This document shows, piece after piece, positions 53,695 to 64,000 of a stretch of 64,000 bases of DNA. Origin of the DNA: Romanomermis culicivorax (taxonomy: Eukaryota; Nematoda; Enoplea; Mermithida; Mermithidae); NCBI GenBank assembly GCA_963922205.1, contig CAWUHX010000223.1:310001-374000 (forward strand). The letters run 5' to 3'. Position 1 is the stretch's first letter; each line of letters starts with the position of its first letter. A program made the translations under genes and the position numbers. The notes beneath the pieces are model-generated. The model worked only from the letters and a program-made list of their open reading frames with translations. It was not told where the DNA came from and did no database searches.

Positions 53695-54672
53695 ATGAAC
53701 AATAGCAGCCTGATTTTACACTCTGACTCTTTGGCGCTGGAAAAAAATATTATCCCACAAAATTATGAAGTATTAACCCTGTCGATAATTAACATATTAT
53801 TTGCTTTGATAAACTTTTGCGTTCTATTATTCACCAAATTTATGTCTAAATCGACAACAAAATTACTATTTATTGGAATATTGATTTCGGATACGAGTCA
53901 ATCGGTCTACTTAATTTTCGCAGTATCGTTATTTATATACAAAAGAACTTACAACATGGACGATATCAAAGATGTCTTTTTCTGCCACATGCAGACTGGT
54001 AGCCAAATTATTTTCATATTGATGACGCAAGGTTTGAGTTGTATACTCAGTTTTGATAGGCTTTTTTTGATTATCCGTCCATTGGTTTATGAACATAATA
54101 AGGCTAGATTGAAAAGTTTATACAATAAGTTAATGATCGGAACATTTATCATCAATTTATTAATGTTTTTTATCAGCTATTTCGATAATTACGAGGAATT
54201 AGAGCAAACAGTGCTGATATGTTTTATGCGAAATTCCATGGGCAAATATTATGATATGTTGTTTAAAAATTTGCTGCTTTGCTTCAACGTTTTAACAATA
54301 CTGAATTATTTGCTGATTGTTATCTATTTACAAAAATCATTGATCTTGAAATATTTGCCATGCGGAATACATGTAACAAATTTACGTATGATTAATACTG
54401 ACGACGACAATGCCAGATTGACAAAGGTTTTATTTTTTTACACTGGTGTTTACTTCACAACGAATATGGCTTTCTCGACCAGCCTCAAATTACTCAGTGT
54501 GGAGTTGTCAGTGAAATATGGAATATATACAGCACCATTGTCGTGCATTGAAAGTTCGATATTGTTTGCAGGCTTTGTCACTTTTTTGCCACACTTCAGA
54601 TCTCACGTGAAGCAAATCTTTGTGAAGAAGCGAGAAAATGATCATGATGCCCAGACATGCCATAGAGCATAG
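53695..54672 (+). CDS. Rhodopsin-class seven-transmembrane receptor, nematode chemoreceptor-like
   Basis: Intronless frame; from the ATG at 53695 it gives 325 residues (an upstream in-frame ATG exists at 53656). The N-terminus carries an Asn-glycosylation site (NNSS). Helices lie near 25-48, 56-82, 98-129, 145-163, 188-213, 241-267 and 275-298. Helix 3 ends in SFDRLFLIIRPL, a DRY-like DRL motif. Cys98 and Cys176 could form the usual disulfide. An NPxxY in helix 7 is not evident. The overall pattern resembles nematode serpentine receptor families (srx/srsx-like); the ligand is unknown. An acceptor-like TTATACTTCAG lies just before the chosen ATG, so a 5' exon is possible. The family A solo LTR ends 78 bp upstream. 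Confidence 0.72.
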   Translation: MNNSSLILHSDSLALEKNIIPQNYEVLTLSIINILFALINFCVLLFTKFMSKSTTKLLFIGILISDTSQSVYLIFAVSLFIYKRTYNMDDIKDVFFCHMQTGSQIIFILMTQGLSCILSFDRLFLIIRPLVYEHNKARLKSLYNKLMIGTFIINLLMFFISYFDNYEELEQTVLICFMRNSMGKYYDMLFKNLLLCFNVLTILNYLLIVIYLQKSLILKYLPCGIHVTNLRMINTDDDNARLTKVLFFYTGVYFTTNMAFSTSLKLLSVELSVKYGIYTAPLSCIESSILFAGFVTFLPHFRSHVKQIFVKKRENDHDAQTCHRA

Positions 54673-55089
54673 ATTGATATTATGGAGTGTTGATCTTATG
54701 AAAGTGGTATTGATTTTTTTGATGACACTGATCAAATCCGACTGCATGAAGGACTGTTTGTGATGCTGACAATTCACTTGATGCTGTGGGAAACTCTTTC
54801 TCCTCTGGGGTAGCCCAACAAAATGGACAGCAAAAAAGAGCAGCCAACCTCGGCTTCACAGTTGTTAAGATTTTTGTAAAAAAGTTGAAGAGAAGATGAA
54901 AAAACAAGTGGTCAAAAACCAGAATTAGTCCTATTATATTTTTGCACTTGGTTTTAGTGTTATCTAATTATCTAATTGTCCATCCAGCGTTTTTTACATT
55001 ATTTTTTGTTGATAACATTTTTAATGAGCACCAAATTGTTGCTAAGTGGGCAAATAGCCTGACGTCAACTTGTAGATACATCTTAACAA
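54673..55089. other. No gene recognised
   Basis: 3' flank of the receptor gene. Open frames on the minus strand overlap the receptor and lack features. Confidence 0.4.
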
Positions 55090-55345
55090 GGTCTCGCTTT
55101 TTGGCAGAGAGTAGACGATTGGTCTATAGTTCATCTGGCCCATGAAAGCAACACCGTCAAGAGAAAATATTGCAAAACAATAATAGTAGCAAGTTCCAGC
55201 AAGGTACGACTAAAATAAAGCATTCAAATAGGACACACATAGAATAGAATCTTCTTGATGAAGTTGATTATGGGAGGCAATAGCCCACCAGGTTGAATGC
55301 AAGATCTAATCAAGTGAAAACTGGCCCAAATGGTCTAGAAATAAA
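55090..55345 (+). pseudogene. Penelope-like element remnant, copy 2
   Basis: The reading AHESNTVKRK and then SIQIGHT, a stop and NRIFL is colinear with AHENKTFKRK and SIEIGHI, a stop and NRTFL of the copy at 59280-59590. It is followed by ACTGGCCCAAATGGTCTAG, the start of the same tRNA-like tail as copy 1, truncated. Confidence 0.6.
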
Positions 55346-56228
55346 TCTACAGTAACTAATCTGTTTTTCCATTGACATCATCAATCGTCCGACTTTCGTT
55401 ATTCTTTGCATTGCTGCCGCCTACATCTCTTCGAAGGGAATGCTGACTAAACAAATAAAAACCATTTGAAACTTAAAAGTAGATAAAATTTAAAATAGTA
55501 ATTGACCAAAATGTCAGCTCAAATGCTGATTTGCATCATTTGTCAGAATACTATGAAGAAAAACAAAAAAATAAGAAGAACAAATTAAAAAGATTTTTTG
55601 TTTTTTGTTAGTTTTTATGTGTCGGGGATGGACATAGTTTATCTCCAGGTTGCGAAGAAATAGCCAAAGTTGACGCAAATTGAGTCAACGCCGATTTGCA
55701 TAGACACCCTGCATAAAAGTGTCCGTTGTTTATGTTTTTGGTGATTCGTGATTTCATGTTTTTATTATTAAAGAAATAGGCGGCCACATGGCCAATTTAT
55801 TATAATATTATTTTGTTATTTTATTGTGGAGTTTATGCCAAAATACAATGTCCCTCGTCAGGACAGTTATTGGACATCTCCCAGCAGAGGGAACCCAGGT
55901 TAGACCCTGGATTTCTGGAGAGCCACCCAGCGTGCAAGTCTACATTTGCAACTCAATTCTCGGCCTGCCTTCTCGGTTTGACCCTGATTGGAAGTTACTT
56001 GAGATCAGTGAGTTTTTTGATCTTCTGCAGTTCTTTGGAACGAAAGAAGGTGATCTTTGCTGACTTTGAGACTGACCGAACTGTTGCGGACTTATTCTAC
56101 CTAAGGTTTTGGCCTGATTAGGTGAATTAGCGAGTGACTGATTAGGTCTATTTTTGATACCAATTTCCTTATTTATATTTCTCAATCCTAACCAAACTCT
56201 CATTTCAACATATGTTACAAATTCTGTA

Positions 56229-56230
<2 letters not shown>
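55346..56230 (+). other. No confirmed gene; possible small ORF at 55848-56063
   Basis: An ATG frame (55848-56063) of about 71 residues starts MSLVRTVIGHLPAEGTQVRP and is less AT-rich than its surroundings; a second frame overlaps it to 56121. Neither resembles a known family. GC content alone is weak support. Confidence 0.25.

Positions 56231-56284
<54 letters not shown>
56231..56284. repeat. (AT)27 microsatellite
   Basis: Uninterrupted AT dinucleotides. Confidence 0.97.
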
Positions 56285-56286
<2 letters not shown>

Positions 56287-56399
56287 TACATGTAAAACTT
56301 ACTTTTTGACGTTATCTTAATCATTTCGGAAATCCAGATCCTCATGCTTGTCACCCTCTCATTCATCGTCAATGAATTTTTCCAATTTAATTGTATCTA

Positions 56400-57600
56400 A
56401 TTGGTTGCTGTGTTTATGATTAGTTTTAGATTTTGAGCAAAGAAGACTGGAGCCATGACTTTGTATTGACGTGTTTAAGGTAGTCATACTATACAATAGA
56501 ACACTATTAGAGTCGATCATTATTTTCATAAGAATGTACTTTTGTAGTAGAAGTTGCAAATTGGAATTCAAAGACTGGAGCCATACCTTTGTTTTTACTT
56601 GCTTAGCATTGTCATACTATACAATGGAACAGCATTAGGAACTCAATCATTGTTTCAATGAGAATGTGCTCCTGGATAAGAAGTTGCAAATTGGAATTCA
56701 AAAACTAGAGCAATAACTTTGTATTGACTTGTTTAAAATTGTCATATTATACAATGAAAGACCATAAGCAAGTCATTCATCATTTTGATAAGACTGTACT
56801 TTGGGAGGAGAAGTTGCAAATTGGAATTTAAAGACTCAAGCCAGAAGCTGATATTTACTTGTTTTGGGTTGTCAGACTATACAATAGAATACGATTAGAA
56901 AGTCAATGCTTGTTTTGACAAGAATGTACTTCTGGAGGAGAAGTTGCAAATTGGAATTCCAAGACTCAAGCCATAACTTTGTATTTACTTGTTTACAGTT
57001 GTCATACTATACAATAGAACTACTAGAAAGTCGATTATTGTTTTGATAAAAATGTACTTCTAGAGAAGAAGTTGCAAATTGGAATTCAAAAGCTGGAGTC
57101 ATTACTTTGTATTTACTTGTTCAAGGTTGTCCTACTATATAATGGAACCCCATTAGAAAGTCAATCATTTTTTTGATAAGAATGAACATCTACAGGAGAA
57201 GTTGCAAATTGGAATTCAAAGACTGGAGCTATATAGTATTGACGTGTTTAAGGTTGTCATACTCTAGAATGGAACACCATTAGAAAGTCATTCATTTTTT
57301 TGATAAGAATTTGCTTCTGGAGAAGATGTTGGAAATTGGAATTCAAAGACGTGAGCCATACCTTTGTATTGACATGTTTAAGGTTGTCATACTATACTAT
57401 GGAACACCATTAGAAAGTCGATCATAGTTTTGATAAGAATGAACATCTACAGAGGAGAAGTTGCAAATGGGAATTCAAAGAGTGGAGCCACGACTTTGTA
57501 TCTACTTGTTCAGGTTAGTCATACTATACAATGGAACAACATTAGAAATTGGATCATTGTTTTGATAAGAACGGGCTTGTTAAAAAAATTTTCAGCCTGG
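56400..57600. repeat. ~130-bp tandem repeat, about nine copies
   Basis: Units spaced 126-133 bp (the block GAAGTTGCAAATTGGAATTC falls near 56550, 56680, 56810, 56940, 57069, 57199, 57325 and 57458). Each also carries TTGTCATACTATACAATGGA and a TTTGATAAGAATG block. Copies differ by roughly 10-20 percent, by eye. Confidence 0.9.
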
Positions 57601-57726
57601 CTCAGGCCTGATTGGGCACTTAATCTACTGTGGTTACAAATATCGTTTTTGCATTAACAAATAGTGAATTTTGTGGCTAATTGCTTAAATATTCTTGCTG
57701 TACTTTCACTTAATATACCCTTACAG

Positions 57727-57941
57727 ATTGTATTGAGAGATGGTCAATAGGCGAATTTGATGCAAACTTTGAGTCCGACAAGTTTCTGTTTGAGGTAGGC
57801 CACTTACTAGTAGAAATTCCATATGGAAAATCTTGGCCAATTAGAAGCATTTCAAATTGGAAAGACCAGCAGGGATGGACTACACTTGATATGCTGATGC
57901 TCTTTGCAAGTGCGCATGGATCTTATTATTCAGAGTCCTAA
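57727..57941 (+). CDS. Possible terminal exon, unrecognised
   Basis: After a CTTACAG acceptor (57721-57726), a phase-1 exon of about 71 codons reads CIERWSIGEFDANFESDKFL and ends GSYYSES before TAA. Composition looks coding (Trp, Asp, Glu, few Lys/Asn runs) compared with the flanks. An internal GTAGGC could also be a donor. No upstream exon or family was identified. Confidence 0.3.
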
Positions 57942-59279
57942 TGCATTCATTTCTCAAATAAGGTTCTTGTCGCAAAATGAGTATGATATATTACTATAGC
58001 CTGTTTTTCTTGAAATGCTTCTAAGTAATGAAAGTAGAAAGCAAATAGTATTTCAGGTTTTCCCCATTTGCTGATGAACAATGTGTCGTATAGGACTGGA
58101 AACTTGTAAACACACTTACCTAACCTTTAACTATATATAGAGTTGAAGATTTTACAGAAAGAGCTCTATGTAAATGATTTTGAGGATAGTACTGATTTGA
58201 TTGTCACTTTTCTATTTCGAAGCATTTCATAAAAAACACACTATACCATCAATTAAGCACAAAAACCCAAACCTTGTCTGAAAATATTCAAAAAGTTGTT
58301 TGCGATGAGTTATAATAAGAATTTATTGTCCGCTATTATTGGCCTTACAATCACATCAAAATGTGAAACACATTTATTACAATAACCCAAAATAGTACAC
58401 AATAATACAGTGGGGTAACAACATTTCGGTAGTGTACCCAGGGGGGTGGAGGGCGGACAGTTAATATTTTTTTACTGAATACATACTTATATATATATAC
58501 ATATATATAGTATATACATACTGATTGCTAAAAATTCTTAAATGTTATTTGTTTTCACTGCTACAAAGGCTGTCACTGCACATATGCTTATAATAACTGG
58601 TCTGTTTTTTCAAATGAAATTTTCCTGCTGACAGCTGAAAGCCATAAATATGTTCAAGAGTTTTGTGAATAGGTAGAAAATTTCTCGAGAATATTGTACA
58701 GTTCGGCAAAATCTGTTTTAATCAGAAATTACCAAAGATTAGAAGCGACTGTTTATGATTGAAGCTCTATCCATAAAATTTTTCTCAATAATTTGTTCTG
58801 GACAGGAAAACGGATGGACAGTTTCTGTGAATCCATTACTGGCGTCACAATTGCATAAAAATGGGAAACACATATTGAAGATTGCAGCCATAAAGTTTAC
58901 ATTGGAAGTTGAAAAAAGTACTAAGCTACCCTTCCCTAATGTACTGGTTACTAGAATCAACACACGCTGACTAGTATTCAACTTACTCAAACCATCCAAT
59001 GAACATCAAGATATGAATAGTGAAAAGTATGCTTATAAGGGCCAAAAGTATATGCTCCAATGAACAGGAGTACAAAAAGGACGTAGAAAATATCTAAACT
59101 GTCTTTCAGAGAAATGGATACCTCAAAAACTCAATCCAAAAAAAAACATGGCTAAGAACATAAACACACAGAAACTCAGGAGAATATGTGAGGAATTATA
59201 AGATCAGACTAGTTGAAACGTCTGGGGATGCCCTGAAGAAATGTCTGAAGGTAGTCCCAACAACAGAAATGCAGGAGAG
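57942..59279. other. No gene recognised
   Basis: AT-rich intergenic sequence with a short G-rich patch at 58437-58462 and (TA)n-like tracts near 58490-58515. Frames at 58739-58999 lie opposite each other and show no features. Confidence 0.4.
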
Positions 59280-59590
59280 TCAAGGATTAGTATATTCCAT
59301 TCCCGTGCAACAATGTTGAGAAGTTTACATAGGAGAAACAAGACTGGAGTCTCAGAACATAGAAATGTGTTGAAAAGTTGCAGAACATTGTCTAAAGTGT
59401 GGGTGCAGGCCAAGCCTCGATAAGACCAGTATCCTAGCCCATGAAAACAAAACTTTCAAGAGAAAAATTAGGTTGAAAATGGAATTTGACTTATCAGGCT
59501 CCAGTAATATAGGAACAAAAAGCATTGAAATAGGCCACATATGAAACAGAACATTCTTGAGGACGTTCCTTAGGGGCACAATGGCCCACT
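59280..59590 (+). pseudogene. Penelope-like element remnant, copy 3
   Basis: Frame-broken GLVYSIPVQQC, EVYIGET and VAEHCLKCGCRPSLDKTSIL give the GIY-YIG region and the following Cys/His stretch, then KTFKRKIRLKMEF and SKSIEIGH. Same family as 19520-19865, more decayed. Confidence 0.75.
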
Positions 59591-59627
59591 AGGCTAAATA
59601 GAAGATTCAACCAAGTGAATAGTAACC

Positions 59628-59700
59628 TGGATGTCCAAGTGGTTACAGCTCTTGACTCACAAGCTCAAAGTTCAGGGATGAACCCCAGTGCAAGCAAGAA
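59628..59700 (+). repeat. Degenerate tRNA-like sequence after Penelope-like copy 3
   Basis: TGTCCAAGTGGTTACAGC is A-box-like and TTCAGGGATGAACCCC lies at the B-box position. It is in the same relative place as the tRNA-like segments after copies 1 and 2. Confidence 0.4.
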
Positions 59701-59789
59701 TTTATTAAGAATTATTCTAATTTTCTTATCTGTTATCTGTTATCATATCTGTTAATAAGTGATTGATTCGCAAGTGACTGATCTTCTAA

Positions 59790-60410
59790 TAAATTTAGTG
59801 ATTTCCAAGTGAGTGATTCCCAATTGAGTGAATTTCCAAATAAGCAAATTCCAAATTGGGCGATTCCATTAGCGATGAGTGTAATAACACCTTCTTCAGC
59901 TTTCATTTACTTCACATTTTTCTTTGTATATATTTCTTCTTCTTTTCGTTCTGTTCATTGTTTATGCTTTTGCTTATGTATGTTTTTCATTTTTATCTTT
60001 TGTTTCTGCTTTCTTTCATTTTCTTTTTCCTTGGTATCTACTTTTTTCTTCTATGCTCATTAACACTACATCACAAGTTGTCATTTTTAGCAAGCATTGT
60101 CTCCCATATTATTCTATCACAATTCAGCATGCTCTTTTTCCTATTTAATCTTATCCGTTCTGATTTTTCCTTCATTTTTACCTACTTTTCCTCTTAGTTT
60201 TTTGCTTTTACCTCTTCATATTTTCTCTTTCTATTCTCCTTATTCATCCTTTGTTGTTTCTTTTATTACTATTTTTCCTTCTCTTTTTCCTGCTGTTTGT
60301 CCATTTGTTTTTCTGATGCTTTTCCATCTATTTTCACTAAGTCTTAATGTCTTTATTTTTGTTGATATTTTCTTTCCCTTAATGTATTGTGCCTTTCTAC
60401 AGAAAATTAT
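59790..60410 (+). repeat. Pyrimidine-rich repeat with AGTGATTCCCAATTG-type leader
   Basis: Short repeats (GTGAGTGATTCCCAATTGAG, AAATTGGGCGATTCC) precede GTGTAATAACACCTTCTTCA and a long T/C-rich tract. An inverted, shorter copy lies at 61060-61310 (minus strand GTGTAATAACACTTTCTTCA). Overlapping hydrophobic frames arise from the TTT/TTC/CTT content and are not genes. Confidence 0.65.
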
Positions 60411-61059
60411 ATGGAACACTATGGTTATTTAAGATGACGACTTGTAATGTATTGTATCACGAGCAAAAAAATTACATGACAAGAACAGAGAAAGAAAGGA
60501 AGCACAGACAAAAGATGCATGTTGGGCACCCTGTTGATGGCAAGCTGCATCGGGAAATTGCCGTGCAAATCGACAAATTGGACGACCAGCCGCGCGGACA
60601 TTTGCATAGAAGTGGAGCACCAAAGAAAGACCAAAAAATGATAGTGATATTTTTCATATTTTTTATGCTGGCGTCCAATAAACCTTAACCCAGCACAATC
60701 ATATTAAAGTCACATAAAAATACTAGTGGTGTTTCCAAAATTTTTTTAGTATTCATCAGAGTTTATTGTTTAATATATTTTTTAATATTTAGAGCCGACC
60801 GATTGTTGGGAGGGAAGGGCCAAAGGCTCAGGCGCCGGCTTGCTGACTGCAAGCTCAGGAAGACCTGTCAAGGGATCCTGAAGTTAAGTCTATCCGGGAG
60901 GGGATACCTTTCTCTCCTAAAAGACTGTTGGTGCTGTGTTGTGAGGCCGCCCCTCATTTGAAGTAAGTTTATCTTTGTTGTTGCCAGGTTCAGGGAACCG
61001 GACTGTTGCATGATCTTCGAGGCAGCTCTAACATGTCAGTTCAGACCAGCACCAACCTT
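60411..61059. other. No gene recognised; short GC-richer ORF around 60515-60688
   Basis: A frame starting [20 protein letters not shown] runs for about 57 codons; no family recognised. Around 60795-60960 a GC-rich stretch contains AAGTTAAGTC and GGTGCTGT phrases that look faintly 5S-like but do not fit a 5S gene. Confidence 0.3.
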
Positions 61060-61310
61060 TTCTTACACCCTAAGGAAAGACCTGCACAACATGCAAACAA
61101 AAAACATACATAAACGAAAATATAGAAAATACTCAGAGAAAATGAAAGAAAAAAGAGATACATACAAAGAAAAATATGAGGTAAAGAAGGAAAATATGAA
61201 GAAAGTGTTATTACATTCTCGATCCCTCGTTTGGAATCCCCCAATGGGGAATTCTCTCAATTGTGAATGGCTCACTTGGGAATTGCTCATTTTGGAGATG
61301 CCAACATCAG
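61060..61310 (-). repeat. Inverted copy of the pyrimidine-rich repeat at 59790
   Basis: On the minus strand it reads CCCAATTGAG-like leader phrases, then GTGTAATAACACTTTCTTCA and a T/C-rich run, colinear with 59790-60010. A flanking low-complexity plus-strand frame (KEKRDTYKEKYEVKKENMKK) is its complement. Confidence 0.6.
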
Positions 61311-61759
61311 AATACTCAATCTGAAGTAGGTAGTGGATACTTTACTAAAACATTGTGTGTTAGAATGTGTTATTCTAATAAAAGTGTTTTACATTTTGAT
61401 GCAGTTCTAAGGTTAATAATAGAATTCTTTTTGTAACCAAATCCCAAGAAGGCATTTCCAAAATTGGAGAGTTTCTAAGGCATGAATATGGCTAAATTTT
61501 GTACTGATTGGCATTGCTTATCTGATTATAAAAACTCATTTTCTCCGGAATGAAAAGAATGTGGGCATTTTAAGAATCCATGTTTGCCTCAGAATCCAGC
61601 ATAAATACACAATTTGTTTTTGGTTAACAATATCAAGTGAACGGAATGTGCAAGGTTATTAGCTATTTTATCAAACAAAAACATAAAAAACACTTATCAA
61701 ATCTGTTGTACCAAAAAATCGCACATTTCAATGAAGTCTTTCACTGTTGCAGTTTCGGT

Positions 61760-62383
61760 CTAGTTTTGGCCTTTGAAATTGAGAATAATCGAATCGAACA
61801 ATTCTTCGTTTTTATTGTCCAGTATATTCGATGATTGCAGGAAATAATCGAGAAAAACTAATGCGACTCCCTCCTCTGGATCTTCATCCATAATCAAATT
61901 TATTATTATCAAAGAATTTGTTATACGATTGACAAACAAAATTAGGCTTCGGTCGATCAACCGGGATTGTCATGTTCTGTTTAATATCATTCTGGCTCAA
62001 AACTAGGACTGCCTTGTCATCCTTCATTCTCAGTGGAATTCGATATAATGCACTATAAATACTCTATAAAATATACTCTATAACTCTATACTCTATAAAT
62101 ACTATATAATATCTATAAATAAAAAATCTGTAAATAAATCTATAAATATATACTATACTCTATAAAATGTTGCATCAACAACAAAATCTTCCATTGTTGA
62201 TTGTTTAATAGGAGTGCTTGCTAATTGAGCTCTTTTTATACTGACATAGAGACAATTATTTTCGATGTGTTGGATCAACTGCATTAGAGTTGCTCCATCT
62301 GATTCAGCATCAGCCAACTTTAATTTGTCATATATAGTGTCAATATCGGTCCAACTAAAGTGATCAGTGAGTGGTTGTTGCAT
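61760..62383 (-). CDS. Hypothetical gene, possibly broken (at least two exons)
   Basis: The first part (62383 to about 62159) starts MQQPLTDHFSWTDIDTIYDK and reads as an ordinary soluble, acidic/helical protein to VVDATFYR. About 120 bp of TATAGAG-type repeats follow. After a TTTATAG acceptor the frame ALYRIPLRMKDDKAVLVLSQ runs to a TGA at 61886-61884. An overlapping frame, containing MDEDPEEGVALVFLDYFLQS, continues to 61760. Either an extra splice or a frameshift joins these. The phase at the first junction does not fit the donor I see. No family recognised. Confidence 0.4.
62040..62165. repeat. CTCTATAAATA-type short tandem repeat
   Basis: Irregular copies of CTATAAATACTCTATAAAAT separate the two coding-like blocks of the hypothetical minus-strand gene. 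Repeat expansion inside an intron or a coding region would explain the awkward phase. Confidence 0.7.
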
Positions 62384-62649
62384 TTTCGTTTAGATGAAAA
62401 TAAAACAATCTTCCAGTCACTACAGTTTTGGGTGTAAATATGAAGTAAAAGTGATCAAAATGCTGACCTGTGATCAAAATGTTGTGTGTTTTGAATGACA
62501 CTCCCGAACTTGGTCGATCAAGTCCATTCCTCCTATGTTCGAAAAATAGCCCATAAGAGTGTAAAACATTCCAGAATAATCATTGGGGCTAAATAGGGAA
62601 TGTCGCAAATCTTTCGTGAATTGTGCTTCGAACTGTTAATGATCCAAGA

Positions 62650-63165
62650 ACAAGGTATGTATCAATGCTGTGTTAGTGATAGGCTGCTCTGGGTTCAAGA
62701 TGATGTAACCGACCTTTGGGTTTCTACAAAGGAAGTTGCAACAGTTCTGAGCACAGGCTAACAAAATACAAACAAACCAAAACTCTCTCGCACAGAATAC
62801 CAGATACACTCCAGTACTTCACCAAACCTCACGCAGAACACCTTGACACGTACTTCAGGAGCTCCTACCCAAGTCTCCACTCCTATTCTTAAAAATCCTT
62901 CCATTACGCTCACAGTTACCGTGTAAGCTTTGTATTGGGAAAACAAGGCGACATCGTCAATAAAATAACAAAACAAAATATTTTATATGACAATAGATGG
63001 TGATGCTCCCATAACAAACTTCCAATAATAATAAAAAACCAAAAACACGCGAAACAGTGGCAACATAAATCTATGTAACTTTATTTTCTTTCTCGCCACT
63101 TTTCGCCATGCCCACTGCCTGCACCTCTACACTGGAAGCTGAACATGTGCACCCACGGTAACCCT
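62650..63165 (-). mobile_element. Family B LTR-like repeat, inverted copy
   Basis: The reverse complement begins near CAGGGTTACCGTGGGTGCAC and runs through GTTGCCACTGTTTCGCGTG, CCCAATACAAAGCTTACACG, AAGGTGTTCTGCGTGAGG and TTTGTTAGCCTGTGCTCAG. It is colinear with 26010-26520. The target duplication could not be fixed. Confidence 0.65.
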
Positions 63166-64000
63166 GAAATTAGATTCAGAATTCATGATGTTGCAAAAAG
63201 TTGAAGTTTAAGCTGGAAGATTTTCTGCAATGACAAGTTTTCATGTGCAAATAATAAAGGTGGAACCAATTCATTGTTAGATAGCATCCAAAAAGGGACT
63301 GTCGAAACAATGCATCAGTTGCTTGTGAACTACAAAATTAATCTGTGCGTACTTGGGGCCATATCACAAAATTGTGCTCTCAATGTTACGTATAATAATT
63401 TTTCATAGCAACTAAAAAAGGTGCCTATGCATTACAATGGCGTTCAGTTAATTTATGGTGAATAAAACGAATATGACAAACAAAACCGTTCAAGTATAAA
63501 AATGTTCTTTATTATACATTTTTTGAGGTTTTTTATAAAAAGTTTTTACTGAATTTTTATTGAAAAATTTGTTATTTAAATAAATTTTTTTTCGTTTTTT
63601 TTTATTTCCATTAATCATTTTTATATCCTATTAGTTCTCTTGCACTGTCCTTACTTAGTTCAAATTACGACCAGAATCCCTCATTCAAATATGCTTCAGT
63701 AGGATTTGATCTATTCAGGGAATGACGAATTGGTACTTGATTTTCTATTTCATCCTCATTTAAACCGACTAAAAAATCAACAACATCCATTTTTCAACTA
63801 CAAACTAACTATGCAATGACAAAAACAGATATAATTGGGTGTTTTAAACTTGATGTAGAGGGGATTGAAAACTCTGATCATCATGATAATCTAGCTTTAA
63901 TCAGCTGACAAGCTTACGGATTGTTCCAATCCCTGATTGAAATAATCAGCATTGAGCTTACCAGAAAAATTTAAACCTGGATTATAATTGACGTTTAATG
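63166..64000. other. No confirmed gene; small minus ORF at 63665-63790
   Basis: On the minus strand an ATG frame of 41 codons (MDVVDFLVGLNEDEIENQVP to NEGFWS) ends in TAA. It could be a first exon or the start of a decayed transposon ORF. The rest is AT-rich. Confidence 0.3.

Noticed and set aside
59809..60432. Hydrophobic Phe/Leu/Ser-rich frames resembling membrane proteins
   Set aside because: Caused by a T/C-rich repeat. An inverted copy at 61060-61310 gives a similar meaningless peptide.
60795..60960. GC-rich stretch with phrases reminiscent of 5S rRNA (AAGTTAAGTC, GGTGCTGT)
   Set aside because: The order and spacing of the internal promoter boxes and the 5' and 3' stems do not fit a 5S gene.

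Overview
The window looks like a repeat-rich, AT-rich invertebrate nuclear genome, most probably a nematode. Direct signs are genes split by short GT-AG introns (56 bp is the shortest I could place), a (TTAGGC)n tract of the nematode telomere type at about 44710-44845, an intronless divergent seven-transmembrane receptor resembling nematode chemoreceptors, and dense remnants of LTR, Penelope-like, mariner and non-LTR elements. The assignment is inference. No species can be named from the sequence alone.

Layout. 1-5433: two minus-strand, multi-exon genes in tandem. A double-CXXC zinc-finger gene (5433-2947) lies 199 bp upstream of a TMEM268-like membrane-protein gene (2747-1014). Both sit inside and between minisatellites that share the heptamer TTTACAC/GTGTAAA. 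5520-9190: a 3.7-kb degenerate ~28-bp tandem repeat. 9190-14300: non-coding, with poly-T/palindrome repeats and G-run-rich elements. 14356-18864: one very long intronless gene for a secreted toxin-like protein of about 1,500 residues with a furin-type site, a hydrophobic segment and an RTX-like glycine/aspartate motif. 18966-29476: dispersed repeats (solo LTRs, a Penelope-like remnant, tRNA-like sequences, a mariner element with complete ends carrying a tRNA-like fold-back insertion). About 29549-43545: a minus-strand, very young (identical LTRs), ~14-kb Ty3/gypsy-type LTR retrotransposon. 43546-64000: inverted repeats including a telomere-like one, a catalytically dead serine-protease homologue, a receptor gene, pseudogenes and satellites.

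The retrotransposon is the most unusual object here. Besides gag, protease, reverse transcriptase, RNase H and integrase, it carries two long extra ORFs in the position where env normally sits. The first (33285-35045) has a DEDDy 3'-5' exonuclease domain of the WRN/RNase D type with all five expected catalytic residues visible. The second (31040 to about 33332) overlaps the first in the +1 frame and ends in an RGG-rich tail, as expected of an RNA-binding or nucleocapsid-like protein. A strong splice acceptor lies just upstream of the exonuclease ORF, so it could be made from a spliced subgenomic RNA like env. I know of no described LTR element with this arrangement, but I could not search.

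Exon boundaries were read by eye from GT/AG sites and frame continuity. Coordinates of degenerate repeats are approximate. Position 29477-29576 is an assembly gap of 100 N.
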